Positions 36,306-52,327 of a stretch of DNA of 64,000 nucleotides are shown piece by piece. The translations under genes and the position numbers were made by a program. Source of the stretch: Balanoglossus misakiensis (taxonomy: Eukaryota; Hemichordata); the NCBI GenBank assembly GCA_040954595.2, contig CM082592.2:4960001-5024000 (forward strand). Reading direction: 5' to 3'. Each line of letters starts with the position of its first letter. The stretch's first letter is position 1. Below the pieces are notes generated by a model, which did not search any database, was not told the origin of the DNA, and saw only the letters and a list, made by a program, of their open reading frames with translations.

Positions 36306-39300
36306 GACTTTCAGACATCGGACAATGTCAGTTGGAAACGCAGACATTGTTTTACGCATATCCGAGTCCTAGGTACCAAAATAGTACAAGTAATCTCACC
36401 ACATCCTAGTTTCTAGTAAAAACTTAGAGAGATTGGTTAACTCGGCATAGTCACAACTTTCACCTCTCAAGCCGCACCGCTGGAGTGTTGGGTTTCTCTC
36501 AACGGCGAGGCGCACGACATCGAGACTTCGGCCGGAGAAGCGTTACTTCAAAAGCTTGAGAGCTAGTTATAGTTTCACTCAAAGACAAACACCGGTAAAA
36601 CAACTATCAGCCATCTTAATACAGGGGGAATTATAGCATTTTAAAATTGTCATTTTACAATGTCAAAGACATCTTTTCTTTAGTCAGATGTAAGTCTTGA
36701 AAATTAAATTTACAAAGTCGAACAGTATCGCAGCATTACATCGGACACGGGAACATTCATATTACCCTCTCGTGTTTTTTTTTATTCCGGTCAACCAACA
36801 GTTTCCTCGATATTTCCCAAAATAAAAATTTTTCTCATTTCCTTTCTGTACTATATCTTGTAGGTCGATGATACGCTACTGTAAGGAAATTTGAATATAA
36901 ACGGCGTATGCCATCATGACCGCGTGACTTGCCGGATTTTTGATGTCAGATGACCTCAACATCTGACCTTGAATTCCCACTGTAGCAGAGTCCAATGTTT
37001 TCTTCAGATTGGTGGGGGGGGGGGGGGGCTCACGCGGGTAGAAATGCGCACGAATCTTGCACGCGCGTACGCATGTACGCACGCACGCACGCAGTCAGCA
37101 TAGCCACCAGCCTAGCTTGCTATGGAGCGAGCGGGAGTCACAAGGACAACCCGTTCATGCTTATTTACGTTCTCTACAAAAATAGGGAAATGACTTAATA
37201 TTTTTTCCTGCAATTCGGAGCTTTGATTGATGATAATTTGCAGATAGTATTCATTCAGGCTCAGCTTTCCAGCTCTCTTACGTACTGGTCTCACTCTACA
37301 ACGATATTTCCGTTTTTATTCCGTTTTGAAAAAAAAACAAGAGCACTTAAGCTTTCGTGGTGGTTTTCCAATGTACAGGGACACCTTTCCGAAGTTATAC
37401 AGTCACCAGTGCAAACCTAAACACAGTACATGTATATACTATACGAGAGGTTGGGATCTATAGCCAATCACAGATCTCCACTCGGGTGGCCACGCGACGG
37501 GGAAAACGAGCGCCACCACATGGTTATTAGAATACTTACTAAAAGACACAGTCAATGCAAAAAATGCGGGGAGAGGGGGGGGGGGGCTGCATCATCCCTT
37601 TGGACAGGTGTGAGAAGCAACAAAGAATTTTTTTAATTACAAAAGACATGTTATACAACCTATAATCCATTGACATTCTTGAGATTCAAAGATTCAACGA
37701 GTTGTTCCCAAAAAGGTCAGAGTTGCCGAGGCTGAACACTCAAATAGGGCACTGTCTGCTCTCGCTCAGTTGAAACGCGCGCCCGCCGACATTTGATAGG
37801 TCCAGGCAGCTCCGTAGTCGGTCATTGTGAGAACGGATATATGAATGTTGTCAGACACATTTCTCAGAATTATGCACATGGGGAGCCTTCGAATCTGATT
37901 GAACACACATCACGACTTTCCTTCTCTGCGTTGGTGATGGTCACCTTCAGATCTCTCACCTGGACGTCTCCCCGACATCACTTTCTGGGTGTACACCACT
38001 ATATTTGGTAGCGATTATTCACATAACTCTTTCATTATACCACAAGTTCATTTGTCCTGGGGCGTGCACGTGTTTCTATAACACCTGCAACACGATACAA
38101 CGTTTTAACATACCTGTAGAAACCTTTTAATGTGTTTAGGATGACGAATTCTTACATCATTCGACCATACCCCAAATTCAGTCCTGCAAACCTCAAATAC
38201 CACCGACCCCCACCAGAATTCCAGTTTTCACACCCTGTGAATGTTTTGGTGTATGTGCCGTATTAAAGACCAATGACCATGATGACGTCACTGCGGTTTG
38301 TATTGTTTGGTCGGCGACATGGATAGTTGGTAACGACAATGACAATGTCATTCCGCTATCTATAAATGGTAATGTAAACTTAACGGTCAAGTGCAGAGGT
38401 TGGAATTCAAGCCCCACTCTGACGTAGTTCAGTGCATCAAGTGACGACAGTTCGAGGAAGATGACTGCACAGTTTGTTATTTCTCCAGCTCACCTTCATT
38501 CAAAGGTGCCAAAGTAAACCACTGGAACAGACACGACACGCCGCATTTAACGTGGGTGCAGCTATGGACGCGAGGGTGGCAATGAGTTAACTATTTTAAG
38601 GTATTTTGAGACGGTAACAGCGTCCTACCACAAATTTCCCGTCTATTCAACTTTCGTGAACCACAGAAGTTATTCAGGTGTTCAAGGTGATATCTCCAAA
38701 CTTTGGCAACGTGACGAGGCACACACGGGCATAAGTTTAAATATAGAAACATTTTAATCTTTTTTTAAAATTCATGCTGGGAGATTTAACTACATTTCTT
38801 TCTATAAAACTCCATAGACAGAGGCATACACGCGGGGAAAGTACACGAGGAAATATACATAGAGATTGGTTCATGTATATGTTCAAAATATTATACAAAT
38901 TGCAGGTAGTAACACAAAACTCCTACAGATTTGCAAAAATACGCAACAGATAAAATATCGGATTTGTCATGGGTAGTATCAGAACAACGCAAAGAGTCCA
39001 GAGCGTTTTTTCTGTACTGAAACCATACATACTAGTATATACGAGTGAGAGCTAAAACGGAAATGTCTCTTTCATTTTTCTCACTATAAATTATCGAGGA
39101 AATGTAGGGTGAATCGATGAGCAGAGGTGACGTAATGTATGCAAACGTGATGTAGAGCAGTTTCGGTGCCATGCGTAATGACTTGTTTTGGTCTGGCAGA
39201 GTACAATGTACATGATTTCCAAATGGGGACCATTTCCAATGTAATGGTGTCTAACTTACTATTATCAAAGCACGAAGGTAGCAATATAAATGTTTGTTCC

Positions 39301-40435
39301 TCGTTGTCTAAATTAATGACGCAACTGCGAGTTATCACTGCCAGTCGGACACGTACACTGGATTTTGCCTCAAGACCCATGAAAGACCAGGGTCTATGGT
39401 ACAGTAGACATGGTCTTTCACGCAAGACTACTGTTAGTACACAAACCAGTTTCGAGAGGAAAATAAAATTACGTCACTTTATTGGCCAGAATCCAACATA
39501 TTTGAGAATAGTTAAAGAATACATTCTCTACTATCTTATTCCAGGAAAATGTGCTATTTTCAGGAAGGAATCGTTGCGAACGATAGACCGCGGGGTTCGA
39601 TAGCATCGGCTCGGTGACTTCCTCGGGGAAATGGTTGCAAGATCGATCGGCGCCAAGAGCGAAACCGTGAAACGTTCCTGGCACAGGTTTCCTCTCCGAG
39701 CATCCCAAGTGTCACATGACTGGGAAAGAACTTCTACAGTATTTTGGTAATGTGATGGTTATTTTGTCTGCTTTATAACGTCATTCGGATGACGAAGCGC
39801 ACCGGAAATTCGAGATATCATTGCTTCTATACCCGTACCTGTGCGAAGGTAAACATCAAATTCCACCTGTACAGTTCGTTTGTCCAACGCAAGGTCAAAC
39901 AATGAATCGTTGGGGGAGCTTCCTGCAATACTCGCGAATTTGGAAACATCCCAGGAATTTTATCGCGGAATTGTCTTGCCGAATACAATGTGCAGCGCCC
40001 ACTTCCGATGCTGGGTATTTGTATATGTTTGGGGGATTCGCCGAAAAAGTATAACGTGTGCAAAAGGAATTCTAGATCAGATCCGACAAGTAGCTGGCAT
40101 TAAAGCCAAGTAGGCCTGAAGAGGCTATAGCTTCCTGCCCCCCTTGTGACACTGTCTACAAAGTTTATGACCCAACGCCAACCTTAACCGGGGACACGTC
40201 AGTCAAAGGCCCATTTTGCGTCATTGTGGTAAAGTTCTCGCGCACGCATGCGTAGTTTCGCTTTTCTGCCCAAGAAACCGGTTGACTGAACTTACTTTAA
40301 TGCATGTATAGATGCCCCCGGCCCGCCTCCTTACCAAATAAAGGGATCTGTTTACGATTGGCCCGTGTTAAAAATAAAGCAAGCGTTCGTTGAACAGCAC
40401 AGGGCATTTCGCAAGCGGGTAGACGATTGAGGTGC

Positions 40436-40480
40436 TGTCTTGCATTGAAGGTAAGTCCAACCTTCTTGCATTGAAGGTAA
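40436..40480 (+). promoter_or_regulatory. Duplicated TCTTGCATTGAAG element upstream of MMP-C
   Basis: CTTGCATTGAAGGTAA occurs twice in a row (from about 40439 and 40465), and a close variant lies upstream of MMP-D at 45901-45911. The first copy reads GAAG|GTAAGT and could be the donor of a 5' UTR exon, joined to an acceptor such as TTCTTGCAG|G near 40648. Whether it is a promoter motif or a duplicated leader exon end cannot be told from sequence alone. Confidence 0.4.
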
Positions 40481-40750
40481 CGCTATTGTTCTATTCTTAC
40501 CTTGTATATGCCACTGTACATCGCACTGAACATCACAACAAGCTAGTACAGTAGTGTAGGCCATACCAAACGAGAGATGTGTGAAACATCGCAAAAGGCG
40601 ATTGTTTGACGCCATTCATGCCGAGTCTCTTTTCGCAATTTCTTGCAGGCGATCACATACCCCAGGGCCTAACCCAGGCACTTCTGGATTTCACCGTCAG
40701 CTTCTCACACCCTCCGTTCCAACGCCACCAATAACAAGCCTACTCGTAAC

Positions 40751-43700
40751 ATGGAGAGAACCGCAGTTTCTGTCGCGTTCGTGTTGCTCTTGATCTGTTC
40801 GTGTCACGCTGCCCCAGTTGAAGATGAAATTGTTAACGAGGACGACAGGGCAAAGAGGGCAGCTCCCCAGATTGGGCGTCCCCCCGAGATCACCCCGAAT
40901 GTGAGTATAGGGTTACAGAGCATCCAACTCGCGATCCTTGACACCGAGTGCATTTATTAAGTTGTTGTTGGAGGTGATTTATTATACTGCGTGAAGATAC
41001 TTGTCTTTATTGGACGACGTTGCCCTTCCAAGTTTGCATCTGGGTGTCAAGGGTTAACCATTTAATACGAGGACGGGGCTGAAGGGAACTGTGAAAAAGT
41101 ATGAGAAGTTTGTAGACATTTCAGCAAGAATATCATTTTTGGGCACCGTCACATTATAACTTACCACTAACGGAAACGGGGACAGATTCCGCCTAAAATG
41201 TAGTTCAGGCAAATGATGGACAGAGAGCTTTTGAACGTTTTGGTATATCAATCGAAATATTGCCCTCAAAGATCGCGGAAAAACATCAATCGAAGCCCTA
41301 AATAGCCAATGTAGGTCAACTTCAGAATCAGATTTAGCACAGTTGTCGTGACCCGTGACTGTCATACATACATGTACAGCGCTGGAGTGACACTTAAACA
41401 ATGCTCGATTTACTGTCGTCCTACTTTAATACATAAAAAACTTCAATGTCACTTTTCTATACGCCACTGCATATTGGACGCTCCTGACCCTACTAAAGGG
41501 TTGGTGGTGTGGCATCTACGGCGGAACCAGAGAGTAATAGTTGCCTGAAATGATGTAATAACACTCATCAACGTCTTACCGAAAATTCATCTCTCTGTTT
41601 TAGGATTATTTGGTGAAGTTCGGCTACCTTCCACCTCCCGTACCGGGCAGGCAGTATGACCCAACGAGCAGGGCAGCTGCAATCAAGTATGTAAGATGAA
41701 TTTTATTCTGAAAAGATGTCACCTATTATCAATGTCTCCATGAACTAGGTCATTGCAAGTAAAACGTGTCAGTTTGCCCGTCTGTCTGTCCGTCTGTCTG
41801 TCTGTCTGTCTGTCTGTCTGTTCTCGTTCGTCCCCACAGTTCAGTCTTTAGTTTGTAACTTCAACCGTTTTCTCAAAGCAAAACAAACGCACCCAAACAT
41901 GCTTTATTTACATGGAAATCTAGAATACCACGATGCCATGCAAGACATTTTACCAGTGGTACCCAGACGATAAGTTGACACCAGCCACGTAAAACGTCCT
42001 AACAGTTTCACGGCGTGCACGTGAAAAGCTGCGAAAATATGGTCTCCGGTTTCAAATGGTTGGCATGAATTCCTTGCAACATTATATTAATCGGAATGAT
42101 TTCTAAAATAGTGCCTCACCTCTCTCTCCCTCTCACTCCATCCCTCCCCTCTCTTTCTCTCTGAAGGAATTTTCAGAGAATGGCTGATATTCCCCAAACT
42201 GGAGAGGTGGACGAGAAAACGATGGAGATGATGACGTCAGCTCGTTGCGGTGTGCCTGACATGGAAGGGTCGAATAGAATGGGCGTGAAAAAGCCTAAAT
42301 TTCTAAAAACTGAATCTAAGCGTTATTCATCACAAGGTAAAGTAAATCGGTTATTTTACATGCCACATAATAGCCTGGTTAAGTGAATACATGTACATGT
42401 ACTTGCTTTCAACCACACCCACTGATAGAGTCTGTCTGTCTGTCTGATTCTACGACAGAAACTCTTGATTTGCATCTGACAGCTATGTTACAAGTAAACG
42501 TTTACTACATTCAAGTCAATTAGTTAGAATATTGCCCTACCCGGCGGCGAGCTTTGAACACTGACTAACAAGCAGACGGTAACTATCGCCAACTCTCTTC
42601 TGTGTTGTAGGTTATAAGTGGAGCAAAAATGAGCTCACCTACAGATTCCTCAGCTACTCGCGTGACCTGAGCGAAGGCGAGACCCGCAGCGCCATCTACA
42701 GGGCATTCAACCTGTGGTCGGAGAATTCCAACCTGCGCTTTTCAGAAGTTACCGGTGGCGAAGCGGATATCATGATCGAGTTTGTGACCGGTGTTCACAG
42801 CGACGGCTACGGCGCCGCCTTCGATGGGCCAGGTAGGCCTAATAGCAGACCTTAATTTTATTATACATGTATCAATAAGCATACATATACTAGACTAAGT
42901 AGTTCAAAAACACCATATTGCTGGTGTGGGATGTTTTATAAGTAAGTTGCAACACAGGATGGACTGTGATATTAAAGAAAAAACGTTGGTGTGGTTGACT
43001 TAGACATGGCTAATAACAGCCTTAACCCGATTCAGACTCGTGAGTTTGGACCGCCTGAATTTTGGATGTCTGTGTCTTTCCAGGTGGTGTTTTGGCGCAT
43101 GCGTACTACCCAGAAAATGGCGACGCTCACTTTGATGATGACGAAACGTTTACGGTGTACAGAGACGATGGTACCAACCTGTTTATTGTCGCTGCCCACG
43201 AGTTTGGCCACAGTTTGGGCCTGGGTCACTCCGACACCAGGGATGCGCTCATGTACCCGTGGTACCAGGGCTATGTCGAGAACTACCAGCTCCCCCAGGA
43301 CGATATCTTAGGTATTCAGTATCTTTACGGTGAGTGCGCGCGGAGTAATACGTCTACTTGAAATGTCAGTGGACATAGAAACAAACCTCGCAAGGGAAAC
43401 GAAACATCACCCACTTCAAAGCACAGGTGCTCGTGGACTTGTGCTGTCACAGGGGAGTTGTCCCCCCCCCCCCATTCGCTCTCGTAGCGTCTAAAACAGA
43501 ACTCCTCTGTGACAGCACAAGTCCACGAGCACCTGTGCTTCAAAGCATGCCATTCCACCTATATCTCTACAAGTAGTTCCATCAAAGGATAGTTTCGTCT
43601 GATATTCAGTTTTTAAAATGGAACTTTGGCAACGTTAAACCTTTACAGGTCTGCCGGACACGAATCGTCCTGGCGAAGACGAGGAAGGAGGTGACGGCGG

Positions 43701-44865
43701 ACTGAACCCTCCGGTTGATCCCGACCCAGAATTGCCAACAGCTTGTACTGATCCCTTCGATGCTATATTCATGGGTAATTACTATTATTAGCATTATTCA
43801 TTTTGGATTTGGATTTTGGAACAAAATGAGTTCCCAAAACAGCCAAAAATGGAGTCTAAAACATCCAAAAACTGGTTGATGTGTAGAGTAAAACATTTGA
43901 ACACAAATATTGAAAGATCGCCGGTTCGATACAAAATAGACGAAAGTTCACATTTTGTCGTCTGCCCACTCAAACATGGTATCGCGAATTCATTCCGTAG
44001 ATATCTATAAAACAACCTACGCTCTTCGCGGGAAATACATATGGCAGATCAACAGCCAAGGGGTAGAGGATGGATTTCCGCAGAGGCTGAAGACGATCTA
44101 CAAGGGGGTGCCTGGCAACATCAACGCGGCCGTGACGTCACACTGGACGCAAAGGACATATTTCTTTAAAGGTGTGTATTATAGGCTATAGTCAGTCAGT
44201 AAGTCAGTCAGTCTAAACAGTATTAAGGTTTACTGTTTTAAACGATTCGCCACATCTATAAGCCTTAGGCCGGGGCCTTAGGACAGAAAATAGTTGTGTA
44301 CATGTATCACTGTCATTCGACACTATTTAACATTTGGTCGTAGAAATTCTGATAGACGCCATCAGAGGTTGGCGATGAATGGGGTGAAGAAGCACTCTGG
44401 AATTTACGTATTTGTTCTCACCAAATAGGCGAGAGATATTGGAGATTCTACGGAAAGTCTCTCGAGTCTGGCTATCCCAAGTATATCCAGGGCACTGGCC
44501 TGCCAAAGAACCCGGACGCAGCAATCGTCTGGGGCGGCAACGGCAAACTGTACATCTTCAAGGGCGCCCTGTACTACGAGTGGGACGAGTACAGCCAGCA
44601 AGTGGCCGACGGCTACCCGAAGAAGATCAAGACTCACTGGAAGGGAGTCCCGAGCAAGGTCGACGCGGCGTTCCAGTGGGAGAACGGGAAGACCTACTTC
44701 TTCCAAGGCGACAACTACTGGCGTTTCGACGACGCCGCGCTCAAGGTGGGCAGCGGGTATCCCAAATCCAAGGCCAAGAACTGGATGGGTTGCAGCGGAG
44801 CCAGCACTCCCGATAAACTCATTGAACGCCCTCTAACGAGAAGCGGTGGCGATGGCTCTGAGTAA
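40751..44865 (+). CDS. MMP-C: secreted matrix metalloproteinase with altered latency motifs (8 exons, 534 aa)
   Basis: Exons: 40751-40900, 41604-41686, 42167-42336, 42611-42832, 43084-43329, 43649-43774, 44001-44171, 44429-44865, in phase. Signal peptide at about 1-20; RAKR at 33-36 just after it; prodomain; cysteine switch region ARCGVPD at 103-109, where the usual Pro is Ala; then ESKR at 127-130, where a furin site would be expected but the P4 Arg is Glu. The catalytic domain has the zinc site [11 protein letters not shown] at 247-257 and Met-turn [11 protein letters not shown] short acidic/Gly hinge ([10 protein letters not shown]) precedes a complete four-blade hemopexin domain, closed by the WMGC cysteine, with a short polar tail and no membrane anchor, so it should be secreted. 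Possible poly(A) signals (AATAAA) lie at about 45330-45340. An inverted repeat sits in the intron at 43330-43648. It is the closest relative of MMP-D. Confidence 0.92.
41770..41822. repeat. (CTGT)n microsatellite in MMP-C intron 2
   Basis: Run of GTCTGTCTGT tetramers between the exons ending 41686 and starting 42167. Confidence 0.9.
43421..43538. repeat. Fold-back inverted repeat in MMP-C intron 5
   Basis: The arms 43421-43459 and 43500-43538 are reverse complements over 39 bases, with 32 in a row perfect (starting GCACAGGTGCTCG) and two mismatches further in. The 40-base loop carries a run of about 13 C. It lies wholly within the intron 43330-43648. Confidence 0.95.
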
Positions 44866-45966
44866 TGGATGACAAGGACGAATTTAGTCACGTGCTGTGT
44901 TATCTTCACTCAGACGGTCATGGTAGAGTGACGTCTAATGTTCTGGAACACAATGGTGTTCTCCGTAAAAAGCAGTGAATTTACGTCATCTGATCCAATC
45001 TGATCTTGGAAAGCACAAAGATGACAAAGATATTTGAATTATAAGCGTTTAGCATTAGGAAAGACGACTTTCAAATTAACGAAAAGCGACAAAAAACTAC
45101 TAACAGAGAATGTTAAATAACCTTCCTTCGATGTTTTATTCGTTCAGCAGAAACTGATTGTTCCTTAGAGGGCGAGTGGCCTGATTCTAGTGATTTGCAT
45201 TTGAAAAGTCGTTTGTCATTCCTTGAATAGGTACCTGTGTCGAGCTCACTTCAAAACAATCTCGTTTTGATTGTTGTGCAATGGTGTCCATAAACCGGGT
45301 AATTTCTTCCAATTAAAGCTTAAACAATAAAGGAATAAACGTAGTCGACCTGACGTTTACTTGAAAAGGCCTAATCATTTACGGGTGTCTTTCGTTTATC
45401 ACATCGGTGAAGAGAAGCCATGTTTTTTTTGTTATTACTGACCGAAAGAAGTCAATGACCGCTCTTTAGTTATACATTTGTACATTGAGGGTGCCGCTGC
45501 TACAGTCGGAAGAAGAAGCCGATTATCTTTCGAGCACAAATTTCAAGTTTGAACGAATTAAATACTAGGCTGTCGAGGGCAGTTTGCGCTGTTAGGTCTG
45601 CAGTGCTATTCTGCAAAACTATGAAAAGCTGTTTCATACAACTACTATAGAATAAGAACTGGAATTCGACCTTCCTCATATCAAAGCGTACATTCTTCTT
45701 CGTCGTCGTCGTATATTTACATTTTCCTGTTTGTCAAAGTTGGGAAGTGCGGAAAAAAACAGGAAGTTCTTGTAGGAGAGGGGATGTATCCCGGGACAAT
45801 GGATTTCGTTTACTCATGCGCGCGTTTTAATTACCCACGGTCCCTGAACGTGCATTCGTAATCAGGTATTCCACAGGGGGCGTCATTCAGGTGCATGACG
45901 TCTTGCATTGAAAGTCAGTGAGTGCGTTAACGTTGGTGCAAGTCCAACGCCACTAGCAAGCGCAAC
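44866..45966. other. MMP-C 3' UTR and MMP-D upstream region
   Basis: AATAAA motifs at about 45330 and 45337 probably end MMP-C. The last bases before the MMP-D start share TCCAACGCCAC and AACATGGAGAG with the MMP-C leader, showing that the duplication included the 5' flank. No other gene was seen. Confidence 0.55.
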
Positions 45967-50923
<4,957 letters not shown>

Positions 50924-52327
50924 TTGTCGAAGATGGGCTGGATTCGACTCTTAACAAGGCGAAGGTGGTTTCACTCGCTGTAAATCTAGCTTGCCCAATT
51001 TCTTGAAGTTAGTATCGCATTTATTACCTCGACTTTTGCGATTGTGATCGTGTGCAAATCTTATTATCAAAGGGGAATTGTGATTCACTACAATTAATTA
51101 CTTGTAATCACGTGATTGATTTATTAAGAGACGACCGAATACTAATTGTATAGTGTACTTAAATAACTAACAACATTTTGTTTGCGGTAGTTCAAAAATG
51201 TGATATTAACAGAATAAATCGTCATTGAGCTTTTCAATCTGTTCGTTTTACTTTCAATAACTGTATGAAAATAAAAAGAAGCGTTCGTTAACTGTAGAAA
51301 CATCGGTCTGAATGCGCTGGTCACAGGGCCCCGACAGGTTGCAATGGTCTCGCCCCTGGGTTCTTGTCTTGGTCGTAAGCATTTGGCAAGGCAGCATATC
51401 GTCAGCGGGAGTATCGGTTCAAGCTGAGGTCCCCCCCCCCCTTTCCCTTTGTGTCGTCGTTCTTCAAAAAGTGCTTCAAGAACCCACCTTGAACAGTTTC
51501 AAAAATGTCCGAGATTCTCTTGGGAAACACCGTAGCCAATGCAGTTGTGATTGGCGTTCAGAAACCTTGGAACCCGCCCAGACGAAACTTTCTTGGTTGC
51601 CTTACATTCTGTGATAACGAAATGGCCTATCCCCTGGGACATGCCCGCCAACATGCCGCTCGGTCACCACTTGCCGGTCGTCAGCGTATCACGAATCTTT
51701 CTTTGACCATTTTAGCTGTTTGTCGTCACGACTGTACGCTCTGTTCCTTCGGCGAGGCCGAACCACAGACTGTTAATATCGCCAAAGATAAGTGTAATTG
51801 CACACCATTAGTACACTGTATATCATTTAGCTTCAAGCACCAAATGTCAAGAGTTTGTAGTTTCAAATGTTTATCGTGCGGATTTAAATTGAAGATGGGG
51901 AAAGATTTGATTATGCAGCGATTTAAGCCTACTCATTTCATGTCATGGTGTTTCGTATCACACGCCACTTTGAAGGGATCACGTATGTAATTGTGGTACA
52001 CGAATAGTGATAAGAAAACACTTTTCTACCAGTTTCATTGCTAAGGTCACCTCAACTTTAGCTCGGGTGCGGTGATTGATGGATTAAGGTGACATTGAAA
52101 ACTTGACCTTTCCCGAAGCCCAATTATCGAATATCCGGGGACTGAGATTGGGTTGCATCGCAATTTAACGCCAATCGAGGTCTGCGCAGCATATATATGG
52201 GAGATAATGTGTTTGTAACTTCAAGTCTCAGACCATTGTGGTCTAAAAATATTGCCTCTGTTCCCAAACCTGTCCTGCACGCGCGCAGACGACACAGCAG
52301 ACGACACTTTGTGACTTCATACTCGAC
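50924..52327. other. MMP-D 3' UTR and MMP-E upstream region
   Basis: AATAAA motifs near 51214 and 51269 may end MMP-D. An open frame of 161 codons at 51505-51990 has no recognisable domain or splice context. A TATA box precedes MMP-E. No other gene was recognised. Confidence 0.5.
52190..52199 (+). promoter_or_regulatory. TATA box upstream of MMP-E
   Basis: CATATATATGG about 135 bases upstream of the MMP-E start codon, the same spacing range as in MMP-A and MMP-B. Consensus and position only. Confidence 0.5.

Larger units (their letters stand above)
34634..40750. other. Intergenic divide between the minus-strand and plus-strand MMP groups
   Basis: About 6.1 kb separating the divergent start codons of MMP-B and MMP-C. 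It holds the MMP-B promoter, a two-copy diverged repeat at 36050-36300, G runs at about 37012-37028 and 37574-37586, and the MMP-C upstream region. A longer open frame at 39166-39603 shows no domain. No gene was recognised, so the region may be mainly regulatory. Confidence 0.5.

Noticed and set aside
39166-39603. 145-codon plus-strand open frame in the intergenic divide
   Set aside because: No domain or motif and no support from neighbouring exons. Length alone is not convincing in 64 kb.
51505-51990. 161-codon plus-strand open frame between MMP-D and MMP-E
   Set aside because: The Cys content looked zinc-finger-like, but the spacing fits no finger and there is no flanking gene structure.
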